Shown: positions 27,659 to 36,870, counted from the stretch's first letter. The stretch is 64,000 bases of DNA from Chloroflexus aggregans DSM 9485 (GCF_000021945.1 NC_011831.1:4620932-4684931), one strand, 5' to 3'. Notes: generated from the sequence alone by a model not told the origin. Numbers and translations: made by a program.

Positions 27659-29004
27659 GGTTGACCTCCTCCCTGGCTGGTAGACGAGGTTGTCTGTCCT
27701 GAAGCGACCGAACCGCTTTGATTGGAAGGCGATTGATTCGGGTGAATCACCTTCACCCGCCCCATGCCCCGGGTGCCCATGCCGCCGATGCCCAGGTGTT
27801 CCAGGTAGGGGTGGGCTTGCTTGGTTACATCGTGAACGGCAGCCGGGTTGGCACCTGCCGGAGCCGTCGGAGCCTGAGCCGCGCCTGCCGAAGCCGTCGG
27901 AGCCTGAGCCGCGCCTGCCGAAGCCGTCGGAGCCTGAGCCGCGCCTGCCGGAGCCGTCGGAGCCTGAGCCGCGCCTGCCGAAGCCGTCGGAGCCTGAGCC
28001 GCGCCTGCCGGAGCCGTCGGAGCCTGAGCCACGCCTGCCGGAGCCGTCGGAGCCTGAGCCGCGCCTGCCGGAGCCGTCGGAGCCTGAGCCACGCCTGCCG
28101 AAGCCGTCGGAGCCTGAGCCGCGCCTGCCGGAGCCGTCGGAGCCTGAGCCGCGCCTGCCGAAGCCGTCGGAGCCTGAGCCGCGCTTAACGTAATAGGTTT
28201 TCCGCCAATGTTGAAATGCGCCGGGTTCTTGGCAATGATCTCCCACACCAGCACGGTGCCCCGCGGCAGGGCTTCGTAAGAGAACAACGCTCCTTCCTCG
28301 GCTGCGCCGGTGGCCGGATCGATAGAAACCGAGGTGCGCACCTCCAGGTTGCTGTTGACGATGTGGGCAAAGAGGCGGTCGGGCACCAACGCCAGGCGGT
28401 CGCGGATGTAATCAGGGATTTGAAGTTGACTAGTTATTGTGTTCATTTGAGCACATGTTTTTACCTGCAACAGAAGCCAGCCTAGGTTGAGGCGATTATT
28501 GGAACTACTTTGCAGGTAAACTGCATCATCTTCCACTCCGTTGACCTCCAACCCAACCAAGCGCAGGACCATCGGGCAGGTTACCCACATCGGTCCTCGG
28601 CGCGTGGGCACCGGGAAGAGAAGCACGTGAGCGTCGGTGAAGGCAGCCAGGCCGGCAAAGCCGCCCGCCTGGCCCGCGCCGCTAGCGAAGCCGAAGACGG
28701 TGCAGACCGGGCAATCGGGCTGGCGGCAGTGGCCGCGGTTCGCATCCAGACCCAGGCCGGCGCAGTCGGGGTAATAGGGTTTGGGCTTTCCGTTTACCTG
28801 TCTGTTTGGATTCGCCTCCTGTCTTGCCATCGCCACATAGGTCCGGTACACCCCTGCCAGGCTGGAGCCGGGGATTTTGGGCACCTGGGTAACCGGGTCG
28901 CGGACGATGGTCAGGTCCACCCGGCCAATGCGGGCGCCGCCGGTCCCTACGTGGATAGGATCGAGCGCCATGCCGATCTGGATAAATTTCTCGTAACTCG
29001 CCAT
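27655..29004 (-). CDS. Cmr4-like RAMP (Cas7 backbone), operon 1, with repeat insert
   Basis: 449 residues. Family marks of Cmr4: DPIHVGTGG, GRVDLTIVRDP, VPKIPGSSLAGVYR, NSNLEVRTSVSIDPATGAAEEGALFSYEALPRGT and LGIGGMGTRGMGR. Cmr4 forms the helical backbone and cuts target RNA at 6-nt steps in type III-B; the Asp in GRVD is a candidate catalytic residue. A CxxC cluster (HCRQPDCPVC) looks zinc-binding and is missing from the paralogue. Eleven copies of a 10-residue AAQAPTAPAG-type unit are inserted before the C-terminal glycine motif. Start at 29004 follows AAAGGAG. Confidence 0.85.
   Translation of the reverse strand: MASYEKFIQIGMALDPIHVGTGGARIGRVDLTIVRDPVTQVPKIPGSSLAGVYRTYVAMARQEANPNRQVNGKPKPYYPDCAGLGLDANRGHCRQPDCPVCTVFGFASGAGQAGGFAGLAAFTDAHVLLFPVPTRRGPMWVTCPMVLRLVGLEVNGVEDDAVYLQSSSNNRLNLGWLLLQVKTCAQMNTITSQLQIPDYIRDRLALVPDRLFAHIVNSNLEVRTSVSIDPATGAAEEGALFSYEALPRGTVLVWEIIAKNPAHFNIGGKPITLSAAQAPTASAGAAQAPTAPAGAAQAPTASAGVAQAPTAPAGAAQAPTAPAGVAQAPTAPAGAAQAPTASAGAAQAPTAPAGAAQAPTASAGAAQAPTASAGAAQAPTAPAGANPAAVHDVTKQAHPYLEHLGIGGMGTRGMGRVKVIHPNQSPSNQSGSVASGQTTSSTSQGGGQP
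27853..28185 (-). repeat. 30-bp tandem repeat, 11 units, inside the Cmr4-like gene
   Basis: Unit GCCGAAGCCGTCGGAGCCTG plus ten more bases, period 30, always in frame, encoding AAQAP-TAPAG or AAQAP-TASAG. It keeps all reading frames open, creating false frames on both strands. Confidence 0.95.
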
Positions 29005-29017
29005 AGCGATAGCTCCT

Positions 29018-32000
29018 TTACACACTTTCTTTCAGTACGGTTATGTGCCAGTCAATGGCCCATTGGAGGATGCTCTGTGTAGCCGCTCCGGTCAGGGTCG
29101 CTAAGGCAGCACCTTGCACCGCCAAATGATGCACCAGCAGACTGCGCAGGGTGTCCTGCCAAAGATCCGGGGAAGCATCCAGGCCACCTTCCGGTGATTG
29201 CCAGTCTTTCTCCAGGCGTGCCAGTTCACTGCGCAAGCGTTGCAGGGCGGTCTGGCTGGGTGCTACCCGTTGCAAAAGTGCCCACACGTCCCTCATCTGT
29301 TTCCAGTCGTCGAGGGAGCGTGAAGGGTTGGTATCGAAGCGGGCGGCAGTACTGTCTATGAAGAGCGTCTTCACCTGCGTAGGGAACACCTTAATGCCAT
29401 CGCCCAACCGCAGGTCGGCCACATGACGGTAAACCTGACCACCCGGGTGCTGGAAGTCACGGGGGAAGCGCACCTGCCGGTCTTCCACCGCCACATAGGG
29501 ATAGAACACATCCTCCCGGCCATCGGGCAGGGTTACCGGCACCACGCGGGAGGTTTCCCGGTCATCACGCCGGCGCAGGCGCAGGGCCGCCACACCGGAT
29601 TGCCTATATGCCTCCTGGACCTGCCAGGTTTCTTCTTTGCCTGCAAGGTCATCTTCCACGTTGCGGGTCGCTTCCACCACCGCCTGGTAAGGCGTCATAC
29701 GGGGGAAGGCAATCACGCCCACCCGCAGCGGCAGGCGATGCCACACCCGGGCGAAACGCTCTTGCCACCATGCCACAGCCACGTCCACGCATTCCGATGC
29801 CGCCTCTAGCGGTACGATGACCCGGAAGCGCAGGGGTGAGATTTCGACGGGGATCAGTGGATGGTAAACGCTCAGGTGGGCGTGGGGCTGCTGCAATTGC
29901 CGAACTTGGGACACCGTGATGTTGCGGCTCTGTCCGGGCGCATCTTCGTCTTCCAAAGTGATTTGCGCACTTTGCAGGGCTGTGGAAGACTCTTCTGGCC
30001 GCAGCAGACACGCCAGGTTCGTGGCTGTGATGAAACCATTCAGGCTCTGCACATAAACCAGGCTCATCTGTTTCCCCTGCCAGCGGCCGTCGTAAAGGGT
30101 CAGATCGCGCCAGCTTCGTTGATTATCCGGGATAAGCACCAGCCGCCGCACCCGCCAGGGGTTGTCGCTACGGGCCGCTAACTGCCGAAACTCCCGCAGA
30201 AGGTCGCGGAAGAACTCTTCCGCTTCGCGCCAGAAGCGGTAGACCCGGCCCGGGGAAGGGAGTTTGCGGAAGAGCTGATGCGCCAGCCAGGCGGTGCGCT
30301 GGTTGTCGTTCAGGCTGCTCCACGAAGGCGCGTCCGCGCGGTCTTCGACGATTTGCTCATAGAAGGTGCGCCACAATCGTTCTTCGTAGTCGTTCCGCTG
30401 TTCGCCTTGCCTTTGTGGATTTAATCCCCGGAGGTGGCGAAAACCCTCTTGCAGGTTCGCTAACAGAAGGTCAGTGTCCGGAAATGTCCAGTTGCCCGAT
30501 TGGTCGCGCAACCTCTGACGGATTTCGGTTGCAAGGTGAGTTACCAAATGGGACGGAGTGATAGGGTTGCTTAGTTTTTGTTGCTTTTGTTCAAGCACCG
30601 GATTGAACCGTGCCCACTCCGGAATCGCCTGCGCCCGCAGGCTGTCTACCCGTTCGCCGTTGAGCCAGTCTTCCAGGTCTAGGGAGAAGGTGAGCAGCGC
30701 CAAGCGGCCGTTGCGGTCGGCTACCTCTTCAAACCAGATGGTGTCATTGTCCAGTTGGCCCTGAAGCCAGGCGTCGCGGCGGTGGTGGCGCCGTTCTCGG
30801 CATACAGCACAGGGCTTGCCCTTGTTGGGCATCCTGCGCCGCCGCATGCGCCAGCGCGCGTAGGGTTCTCGGCATACAGCACAGGGCTTGCCTTTGTTGG
30901 TGGGGTCACCGTTCAAGCGCACCCCGCAGACGGGACAGACGTGGCCGCTTTTGGCATTGTGACCAGTAATACTCCACCTGCGATGGACAGGGACGACAAC
31001 TGTCCTCTTCGCCTCCCGCCATTCGCGCACCATGGGCACCAGGGAGCGGGTGGGGCCGCTCAGACGCACATGGGGCGGGGTTTCCAGGTCAAGATCGTGG
31101 GCGATGGACTCCACCTGCTCTTGCAGCCATTGCTCCAACCCGTTCAGCCAATCGGCCGGAACCGATTCATCAAACCGCTCTCCCGGGAAGGAGAAAACAG
31201 CCACGCTGCTGTCGCGATACAGCAAAGAACCTACTGCCAGGTCTACCTCCACCAGTGTAGCCACGCGGCGGAAGAACTCCTCTATCGCCCCCTGGGCACC
31301 TGTCCAATCACCGATCTTGACCGAGCGGGCTTCGTAGTGCTCCGTGCCCAGGGCTATGGTCAGGAGGCGCCAGCGAGTGTTGTTTTTCACGTAGGACTCC
31401 ACCATCTGCTGGCGCTGATTCTTTGCTAGATTGTTCCAGTTTGCTACCTGGGTTCCAAGGTGGTTTTCGATGTTTTGCGCCGTGAGGGGCGAAGGATCTA
31501 GCAACGCTCTCGCCACGGCGCTCTTGAACAGCGCCGCGGCCACATAGGACTGATCCCACAGGGTCACATCGTTGTTGGGGAGCCGCGTCTCGGCCAGAGT
31601 GGAAAGAAAAGCCCGCCGTATGAAGGAACCCTCGCCGATGGCCTCCTCTCGCCAGCGTTGCCAGAAGGCCACGTCCTGGGCGTTCTGCGTGCCCAGATTC
31701 TGCAATTCCGCCAACACGCGGTGGATCTCGGATACTAATTGTTTCCATCCTTGGGGCGAGAGAATCTCCGGCGGGTCGGCCAGCAGATTGCGCTTTGGGT
31801 ATCCCCAGGGCGAGGAGAGCCACATATGGGGGATGGATTGGCCTAGATACCCTGACGTGGAACCCGGCAGGTTTTTCTCGACGCCGGAGACAATCCCGTG
31901 CCCGGCTTGGAGGAGACCCAGCAGGCCGGGGTCGCGATCGGCATGCTTTTCGGTAAATTCGGCAAATGTGCTCGGCCAGGCGTTGGCGAGGTTCCCCCCG

Positions 32001-32224
32001 CTGTAGCTTTGTGTAACCCAGCCTAGCAGTTGATCCCAAGGGAAGGGCGGTGTTTCTTGTTGGTGCCATTGGCGCTCGTTGTATCCGTTGTTCTCACCAC
32101 CGTGGCGCCGCAGGAACTCGGCCCGAGCCTTGCCGGCCATGTGGAACCAGCCGATGGCCTCCATGACCAGGAGCAGAGGGCGGTGCTGGCGCAGGGTGTC
32201 GGCGGGGGATAAGGTGCTGGTCAT
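29018..32224 (-). CDS. csx11: Csx11 (Cas10-like large subunit), operon 1
   Basis: 1068 residues, paralogous to the protein at 41848-44643. It carries a mid-chain zinc ribbon (CPVCGVRL...CAVC) and the segment EEVADRNGRLALLTFSLDLEDWLNGE, where an active Cas10 palm would carry GGDD; no GGDD occurs anywhere in the chain, so cyclic oligoadenylate synthesis is not expected. The HD-like start EAIGWFHMAGK has HM where its paralogue has HD, so the nuclease site also looks lost. A 36-bp duplication repeats the GKPCAVCRE zinc segment. The ATG at 32224 follows GAGGAGG; the frame's TTG start is unlikely. I identify the type III-C family Csx11 from memory of its traits. Confidence 0.75.
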   Translation of the reverse strand: MTSTLSPADTLRQHRPLLLVMEAIGWFHMAGKARAEFLRRHGGENNGYNERQWHQQETPPFPWDQLLGWVTQSYSGGNLANAWPSTFAEFTEKHADRDPGLLGLLQAGHGIVSGVEKNLPGSTSGYLGQSIPHMWLSSPWGYPKRNLLADPPEILSPQGWKQLVSEIHRVLAELQNLGTQNAQDVAFWQRWREEAIGEGSFIRRAFLSTLAETRLPNNDVTLWDQSYVAAALFKSAVARALLDPSPLTAQNIENHLGTQVANWNNLAKNQRQQMVESYVKNNTRWRLLTIALGTEHYEARSVKIGDWTGAQGAIEEFFRRVATLVEVDLAVGSLLYRDSSVAVFSFPGERFDESVPADWLNGLEQWLQEQVESIAHDLDLETPPHVRLSGPTRSLVPMVREWREAKRTVVVPVHRRWSITGHNAKSGHVCPVCGVRLNGDPTNKGKPCAVCREPYARWRMRRRRMPNKGKPCAVCRERRHHRRDAWLQGQLDNDTIWFEEVADRNGRLALLTFSLDLEDWLNGERVDSLRAQAIPEWARFNPVLEQKQQKLSNPITPSHLVTHLATEIRQRLRDQSGNWTFPDTDLLLANLQEGFRHLRGLNPQRQGEQRNDYEERLWRTFYEQIVEDRADAPSWSSLNDNQRTAWLAHQLFRKLPSPGRVYRFWREAEEFFRDLLREFRQLAARSDNPWRVRRLVLIPDNQRSWRDLTLYDGRWQGKQMSLVYVQSLNGFITATNLACLLRPEESSTALQSAQITLEDEDAPGQSRNITVSQVRQLQQPHAHLSVYHPLIPVEISPLRFRVIVPLEAASECVDVAVAWWQERFARVWHRLPLRVGVIAFPRMTPYQAVVEATRNVEDDLAGKEETWQVQEAYRQSGVAALRLRRRDDRETSRVVPVTLPDGREDVFYPYVAVEDRQVRFPRDFQHPGGQVYRHVADLRLGDGIKVFPTQVKTLFIDSTAARFDTNPSRSLDDWKQMRDVWALLQRVAPSQTALQRLRSELARLEKDWQSPEGGLDASPDLWQDTLRSLLVHHLAVQGAALATLTGAATQSILQWAIDWHITVLKESV

Positions 32225-32235
32225 GGTGTGCCTCC

Positions 32236-33213
32236 TCAAGATAACCAGCTCTGTATGTCTTGCCAGAGATCATTGCGACTCTGCTTCTGCGTGCTGCTTC
32301 CGTGCGTTTTGTGGAAAGCACGCCACTCCGTGATCTTTGCCGTGCCCCAGCCGACGGTGCGCTTGGCGGAGATGCCGTAGGTGGTGAGGAGCTTTTCAAC
32401 GGCTTCCAGCAGTTTAGGAATCACATCCTGGGGATTCGCTGCGGGCTTCATGCCCGGCCAGGGGGCGTAGAGGAGGGAAAGCGTGCCTTTTCCACCTTTC
32501 TCATATTTATCTGAGTTATTTCCCTTCGGGCGTCTTCCCGGCACCACCTCATAGTAGATGGGCTGGGTACCGGCGCGGCGCTCCCGACTGTGGGGGTTGA
32601 TCACCTCAAAGCCGATCTTGTCGAACCAGGTGGGGTAAAGAACCAATGCGCCCCGGCTGAACTCCTCACCCTCGCCTTTTTCGTTGCCAAAGAGATGCAG
32701 AATCCAGTCCGGGTCGCGCCAGTCGTCCATTTTTCCACCTTGCTTTTCCAGGTGCTCGCGCAGTCCGGCCTGCATCCGGCAGACCCAGCGCAGCATCCCC
32801 TTCCAGGAAGAGGCAGCCATGAAGGGCACGCCAAACACCCGGTCCTTGCGCACCGGGTTGTCCAGTAGGTGAAAGACCCGGTCGTCTTTGGAGTACCAGG
32901 GGGTGAGGAGTTCAAAATTGACCTGGAAGGCGAGCCAGGTGGCGGAAGGGAGGGACGTGAAGGTGGGCTTGATCTGCAAAGTCTGCGAAGCCTGTGAAGT
33001 CTGCGAAGCCTGTGAAGTCTGCGAAATCAGGTTTAAAGTCCCACTTGCGTGTTGCATATAGCGATTCCGAGCGTCTTCTTTATTATCTTTATTATCCCCC
33101 TTGCAGAACTGCACCGACACCTCATCCACAAAGCCGCCCGAAAGCCCCTCAGGGCGCGCCAGAGTTTCTTGTTCAGTGTTTTGAACCAGAAAAACAAAAT
33201 AATCCCAAGTCAT
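32236..33213 (-). CDS. Cmr6-like RAMP protein, operon 1
   Basis: 325 residues of the RAMP superfamily: [69 protein letters not shown] and [17 protein letters not shown]. The paralogue in operon 2 has the same blocks. The repeat-like tract [13 protein letters not shown] near residue 75 is peculiar to this copy. The start ATG overlaps the stop of the Cmr1-like gene (ATGA) and has AGGAGG upstream. The Cmr6 name rests on order and RAMP blocks, so it could be another Cas7-type subunit. Confidence 0.72.
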   Translation of the reverse strand: MTWDYFVFLVQNTEQETLARPEGLSGGFVDEVSVQFCKGDNKDNKEDARNRYMQHASGTLNLISQTSQASQTSQASQTLQIKPTFTSLPSATWLAFQVNFELLTPWYSKDDRVFHLLDNPVRKDRVFGVPFMAASSWKGMLRWVCRMQAGLREHLEKQGGKMDDWRDPDWILHLFGNEKGEGEEFSRGALVLYPTWFDKIGFEVINPHSRERRAGTQPIYYEVVPGRRPKGNNSDKYEKGGKGTLSLLYAPWPGMKPAANPQDVIPKLLEAVEKLLTTYGISAKRTVGWGTAKITEWRAFHKTHGSSTQKQSRNDLWQDIQSWLS

Positions 33214-34697
33214 GCGCCATTCCTCCTATGAAACAGTTCGTTTAAGATTTGCTCGCCTGTTAGGAATTCATCGTCTCGAAAGTTATTCCAGGCTTGCTTA
33301 AGGCGTTCTTTCATCTCGTCAAAACTCACCGAGTTCGGCTGCCCCGGTTGCCCCGGCTGCCCCGGCTGCCCCGCCTGCCCCGCCTGCCCCGATTGCCCGG
33401 CCTGCCCCGGCTGCCCCGGTTGCCCGGCCTGCCCCGGTTGCCCGGCCTGCCCCGGCTGCCCCGATTGCCCCGGCTGCCCCGGCTGCCCCGGCTGTCCCGG
33501 TTGCCCGGCCTGCCCCGGCTGCCCCGGCTGCCCCGGCTGCCCCGCCTGCCCCGGTTGCCCCGGCTGCCCCGGCTGCCCCGGTTGCCCCGGTTGCCCCGGC
33601 TGCCCCGCCTGCCCCGCCTGCCCCGGTTGCCCCGGCTGCCCCGGTTGCCCCGGTTGCCCCGGCTGCCCCGGCTGCCCCGGCTGCCCCGCCTGCCCCGATT
33701 GCCCGGCCTGCCCCGGCTGCCCCGGTTGCCCGGCCTGCCCCGGCTGCCCCGATTGCCCCGGCTGCCCCGGCTGCCCCGGCTGTCCCGGTTGCCCGGCCTG
33801 CCCCGGCTGCCCCGGCTGCCCCGGCTGCCCCGGCTGCCCCGGCTTTACAAAGCCGAAGGTGCGCCTGCCCTCTTCCGGGTGCTTGAAACTGAACACCTTC
33901 TTGCTCTCTGGCTCGATACCTTGTTGCCGGTTAGGCCGCCTTCCAGCCAACCAAGAATCACCTTGCGCGGATTGGTGCTTTGGCTCTGGGCGGCCGATAA
34001 CACGATTGAAAGAACTTTTTTGATTATTCTGCCTCGCCAGATACCGCCCTTTCACACACCAGAAGTTTTGCAGCGAAGCCCAGGAGAAATCGTGTAGGCG
34101 ATCTTTATGGTCTTGGTATGAATGTGGCGCTTTGCGCCAGTTGCTGCCGGTCACATAGCCTCGGATGTCTTTAAGCGTTTTGTTACACTGCCAGCCTTGA
34201 GGGCCTTCTATGTACTCCACAAGCCCAAAGTCTTTATGATGAGGTGCATTCTGCCTATTCTGCTGATCCGACGGCTTGAACACCGTCTTCCCGCCTATCG
34301 CTCCGTACTCGGCGATCAGGCGCAGGGTGGCGTCGAGCAGGCACCACTCCTCGTCCCGAATCGGTCGTAGGGGGATGAAGCGCAGGATGAAGGTTTGATT
34401 TGCCTTGATCTGGTTCTGAATGTCCTGACCCTTATCGTCCAGAATCATGAGCCGGAACTTGCGCGCCCAGCCGGTGCAGCCGAAGAGTTCGCAGACCACG
34501 CAGTGCCGACCGTCCTTGTCCGGGCAGCGTATATCCGACGTGGGGTCGCACGCCTTGCCGCCGAGGCCGCGCACCAGCACCTCAAACCACCAGCGCAGCG
34601 ATCCTATGATGCCGGTGGGGATGAGGCGGTCGGGTTTCCCTGCCGCGTCTCCGGTCCAGATGTCGGTGTGGGCTTGGAGCTTCCATTCTTTCACCAT
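33210..34697 (-). CDS. Cmr1-like RAMP protein with collagen-like tract, operon 1
   Basis: 495 residues; first gene of operon 1. The N-terminal half matches Cmr1: [44 protein letters not shown], then a CxxC pair and [15 protein letters not shown]. About residues 288-455 are 56 Gly-Gln-X triplets (X = Pro, Ala or Ser). The part that follows is short (about 40 residues), whereas the operon 2 copy has a second RAMP half at this place, so the tract may have replaced domain sequence. The ATG has AAGGAT upstream and a promoter at 34739-34769. Confidence 0.78.
   Translation of the reverse strand: MVKEWKLQAHTDIWTGDAAGKPDRLIPTGIIGSLRWWFEVLVRGLGGKACDPTSDIRCPDKDGRHCVVCELFGCTGWARKFRLMILDDKGQDIQNQIKANQTFILRFIPLRPIRDEEWCLLDATLRLIAEYGAIGGKTVFKPSDQQNRQNAPHHKDFGLVEYIEGPQGWQCNKTLKDIRGYVTGSNWRKAPHSYQDHKDRLHDFSWASLQNFWCVKGRYLARQNNQKSSFNRVIGRPEPKHQSAQGDSWLAGRRPNRQQGIEPESKKVFSFKHPEEGRRTFGFVKPGQPGQPGQPGQPGQAGQPGQPGQPGQPGQSGQPGQAGQPGQPGQAGQSGQAGQPGQPGQPGQPGQPGQPGQPGQAGQAGQPGQPGQPGQPGQPGQPGQAGQPGQPGQPGQAGQPGQPGQPGQPGQSGQPGQAGQPGQAGQPGQPGQAGQSGQAGQAGQPGQPGQPGQPNSVSFDEMKERLKQAWNNFRDDEFLTGEQILNELFHRRNGA
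33336..33839 (-). repeat. 9-bp tandem repeat, 56 units, encoding a collagen-like (GQX)n tract
   Basis: 504 bases of the 9-mer CGGCTGCCC and close variants, in frame, giving Gly-Gln-Pro/Ala/Ser. A higher-order pattern (PPPPSPAPPASA, then PPPPSPAPAPPASAA in the X position) shows that blocks were duplicated. All frames stay open, so an opposite-strand frame of 267 codons here is spurious. Confidence 0.97.
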
Positions 34698-34738
34698 TGT
34701 AGTATCCTTGTAGTAGAATTCTTAATAGTGTGCTCGAT

Positions 34739-34769
34739 AGTATACTCCACAGCGTTTGCTTTGTGTCAA
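34739..34769 (-). promoter_or_regulatory. Promoter of operon 1
   Basis: On the minus strand TTGACA (34764-34769) is followed at 19 bases by TATACT, or at 17 by AGTATA, about 45 bases upstream of the Cmr1-like start. The -35 is perfect; the -10 choice is uncertain. Confidence 0.6.
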
Positions 34770-34818
34770 AAATAAATGAACCGGATGGCACTTCTTGCAG
34801 AAACCGACCGTTTTGCTC

Positions 34819-35121
34819 CTATGTCCGTTTAGGTTTTTGGTCTATCAGTTTGAAGTCGGCGATTACCGTCCGAATGCGATGGTCACCGGCAGTTGCATCC
34901 AACCGGTCCCGGAGCAAGGTTGAGGCAGCGCGATGACGAACAACGCTGTTCTCAGGGGAAGGGGTTGTCACTTCGCCGAGCAGGCGCTTACGCACGGCAT
35001 CCGCATATGCCGGCAAAACCCCGGCCCGTTCTCGACGTTCCGTTAGCAGCGGCACAAACGAATTCGGCGGAAGACCATCTGGGATGCGTTTGGCTCGTCT
35101 GAGTCGTTTTAGTGGTCGCAC
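34819..35121 (-). CDS. Hypothetical basic protein
   Basis: A 100-residue frame from a GTG, rich in Arg and Lys, with no family I recognise and no good ribosome binding site. Its composition is compatible with coding, and it lies between operon 1 and the KHGFC-repeat gene on the same strand. It may equally be a remnant or a chance frame. The bases 35122-35388 hold nothing I can support. Confidence 0.3.
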   Translation of the reverse strand: MRPLKRLRRAKRIPDGLPPNSFVPLLTERRERAGVLPAYADAVRKRLLGEVTTPSPENSVVRHRAASTLLRDRLDATAGDHRIRTVIADFKLIDQKPKRT

Positions 35122-35388
35122 GGTTTATGAACTTACTTTTCAGGAATAACGTCGTTGCTCATACTATACCAATCCCACTGAACCATACTGTAACCACGAC
35201 AGAGAGCGTTGCGCTCGATCTGCCGGTCGGCGCGGTAGGTGACGGCATGCGGCAGCAGCGCCGCACACCATCACCGATAGACGCCTACCAACAGCGGGAC
35301 AGGTAGGGTGTTATGGTCGTTCACAGTTCTCGATCACTTTGTCCATCTTACGCCTCAGATTGTTCCATATTGGAGCGTTCCAATCAGC

Positions 35389-35964
35389 CTACCGTAGTTC
35401 TTCGCAGTAAGCCTTTAGCGCATTCTGCAATTCTCGGTGAAATGCTGTGGCGTTGATTATCTTTTGCTCAGGATCGTACAGCAAATCTTTCCGCCGGATC
35501 CGCCAGCCGTTTGTGGTCTCGGCCTGGTGCAAAATGCCGCAGCGCACTCCCGTGTAAAAGTCATCCGCTACGTCTTTGAATGCTCCTAATGCCAAATTGT
35601 TTCTTGAACATCGTTGGAAAAATTCATGAAAAGCTGTCTCGCTTTTTCCTTTAGTATCCTCCCAACCTTGCCAAAAAGATTCGAGGGCTTCGATCATCAA
35701 GCAGCAGATGGCCATTGTGCAGAACCCGTGTTTCTTATCATTCTTATCAGTAGATTTGCAGAACCCGTGTTTTTGTTCCTTATCGGTAGATGTGCAGAGC
35801 CCGTGTTTTTTATCGGTAGAATCGATAGGAGTAATATAGCGCTCTGTGAAGCGTTCCAGGATAAAATTGGCAATACCCTCGCGATCTTGCGCTTTTTCAA
35901 GTTCTCGATACTTCTTAACTGTTACGCTACTCGACAGCAAGACTTCGTCAATATTGGTGTTCAT
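35389..35964 (-). CDS. Unknown protein with KHGFC-STDK repeats
   Basis: 191 residues from the ATG at 35964, which follows AAGGAG. Residues 49-84 hold three copies of a unit ending KHGLC or KHGFC, separated by (T/K)STDK; the DNA shows matching imperfect repeats of about 40 bases. The rest (WQGWEDTKGK..., VRCGILHQAETTNGWRIRRKD, a helical C-terminus) has the look of a conserved domain with an Arg-Cys-Gly-Ile-Leu-His core, but I do not know its family. The Cys/His repeats might bind metal. It lies between the two CRISPR operons. Confidence 0.65.
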   Translation of the reverse strand: MNTNIDEVLLSSSVTVKKYRELEKAQDREGIANFILERFTERYITPIDSTDKKHGLCTSTDKEQKHGFCKSTDKNDKKHGFCTMAICCLMIEALESFWQGWEDTKGKSETAFHEFFQRCSRNNLALGAFKDVADDFYTGVRCGILHQAETTNGWRIRRKDLLYDPEQKIINATAFHRELQNALKAYCEELR

Positions 35965-36041
35965 TGTCGTGCTCCTTTCGTCATTTGTGCAGACAGCGAT
36001 CACTGCATATCACCGTAAATTATACTTCATATACGATGCCA

Positions 36042-36159
36042 ATGGCAAAAAGGTAACACCGGAGGAGGTGATACGGTGCTCTACTGCATCATCGTTGTAG
36101 TAGATGGTGTAACCGTCTAGAATAGCAAAAAGGTAAACTTAGAGGGAAATGATACGGTG
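36042..36159. repeat. Pair of imperfect 37-base direct repeats, 80 bases apart
   Basis: Copies at 36042-36078 and 36122-36159 share GCAAAAAGGTAA at one end and TGATACGGTG at the other, with a more variable middle. The 43 bases between them are unrelated. They lie upstream of the KHGFC-repeat gene. Apart from this, 35965-36380 contains no gene that I can support. Confidence 0.6.
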
Positions 36160-36380
36160 AGATGAACTGTTGTATGACCACAGCGTCTTAGCCTTTGCTG
36201 CGATCCGCTGTGATTTGTTGGGAGCATGGACAGCTTGCCCCAACCCCCGGTATCTCGTTGAGCGGAATAAACAGGGAGAGGCGGCGTGGGCGCGGTCCGA
36301 ACAGTGCGTGATGTCTGTCGGTGAGCCGTCGGGTAAACCGCCCCACGCGCCGTCCACCGGAGAGTCGCATCTGATGCGCG

Positions 36381-36836
36381 TTACAAACCCGCCAATGCTT
36401 CAATACTGCGGATGTAGTCGTCCGGTAGCCGATGCTGGCGCGCTCCTCTGATGATCGTCTCAAGATACTCAGTGCTCGGCTTGAGTGACTCGGCGGCGAG
36501 AAACTTCTCCCCGGCTACGTATGTCACTGCATCTAGCTCCTCACCACTGTCAAGTTGGACCCGAATCGCATGTCGCTGATAGTGCCCACCCTTCACTCCC
36601 TCATACCGATCTATCTTTTGGAGATCATCATGACTGCACCGGTACACAACACCCCAGACGGTCGCGCCTGCGGCTGGAACGATGTTCGCCTTACCTGTAC
36701 CATCGTCGCTGCGCTTGTTGAACACCAGCCGGTACCCGGTGAGCCGCGCTACCTGCGCCTCCCTGCTGGAACCGATGCGCTTTTCCATCTGTTCCTTCGA
36801 TAGATTACTGCCGTAGGCAAAGTACCACTGATCCAT
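36381..36836 (-). CDS. Gamma-glutamylcyclotransferase-like protein
   Basis: 151 residues of the GGCT/AIG2-like fold. The substrate-binding motif FAYGSNLS near the N-terminus, VWGVVYRC and the catalytic Glu in DRYEGV are all present. Members release 5-oxoproline from gamma-glutamyl or similar compounds. AAAGGAG lies upstream of the ATG. It is isolated, with a repeat array on its 5' side. Confidence 0.88.
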   Translation of the reverse strand: MDQWYFAYGSNLSKEQMEKRIGSSREAQVARLTGYRLVFNKRSDDGTGKANIVPAAGATVWGVVYRCSHDDLQKIDRYEGVKGGHYQRHAIRVQLDSGEELDAVTYVAGEKFLAAESLKPSTEYLETIIRGARQHRLPDDYIRSIEALAGL

Positions 36837-36870
36837 AGGAAGCTCCTTTGCTTTGTCCTGACGATACCCC

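Noticed and set aside
27658..28246. N-terminal extension of the Cmr5-like gene with Gly/Ser/Arg repeats
   Set aside because: It reads the Cmr4-like repeat tract out of frame; the ATG at 27658 with ATGA overlap is the real start.
33294..34097. 267-codon Leu/Pro/Arg repeat protein on the plus strand
   Set aside because: Complement of the collagen-like tract; no stop codons can occur in the 9-mer.
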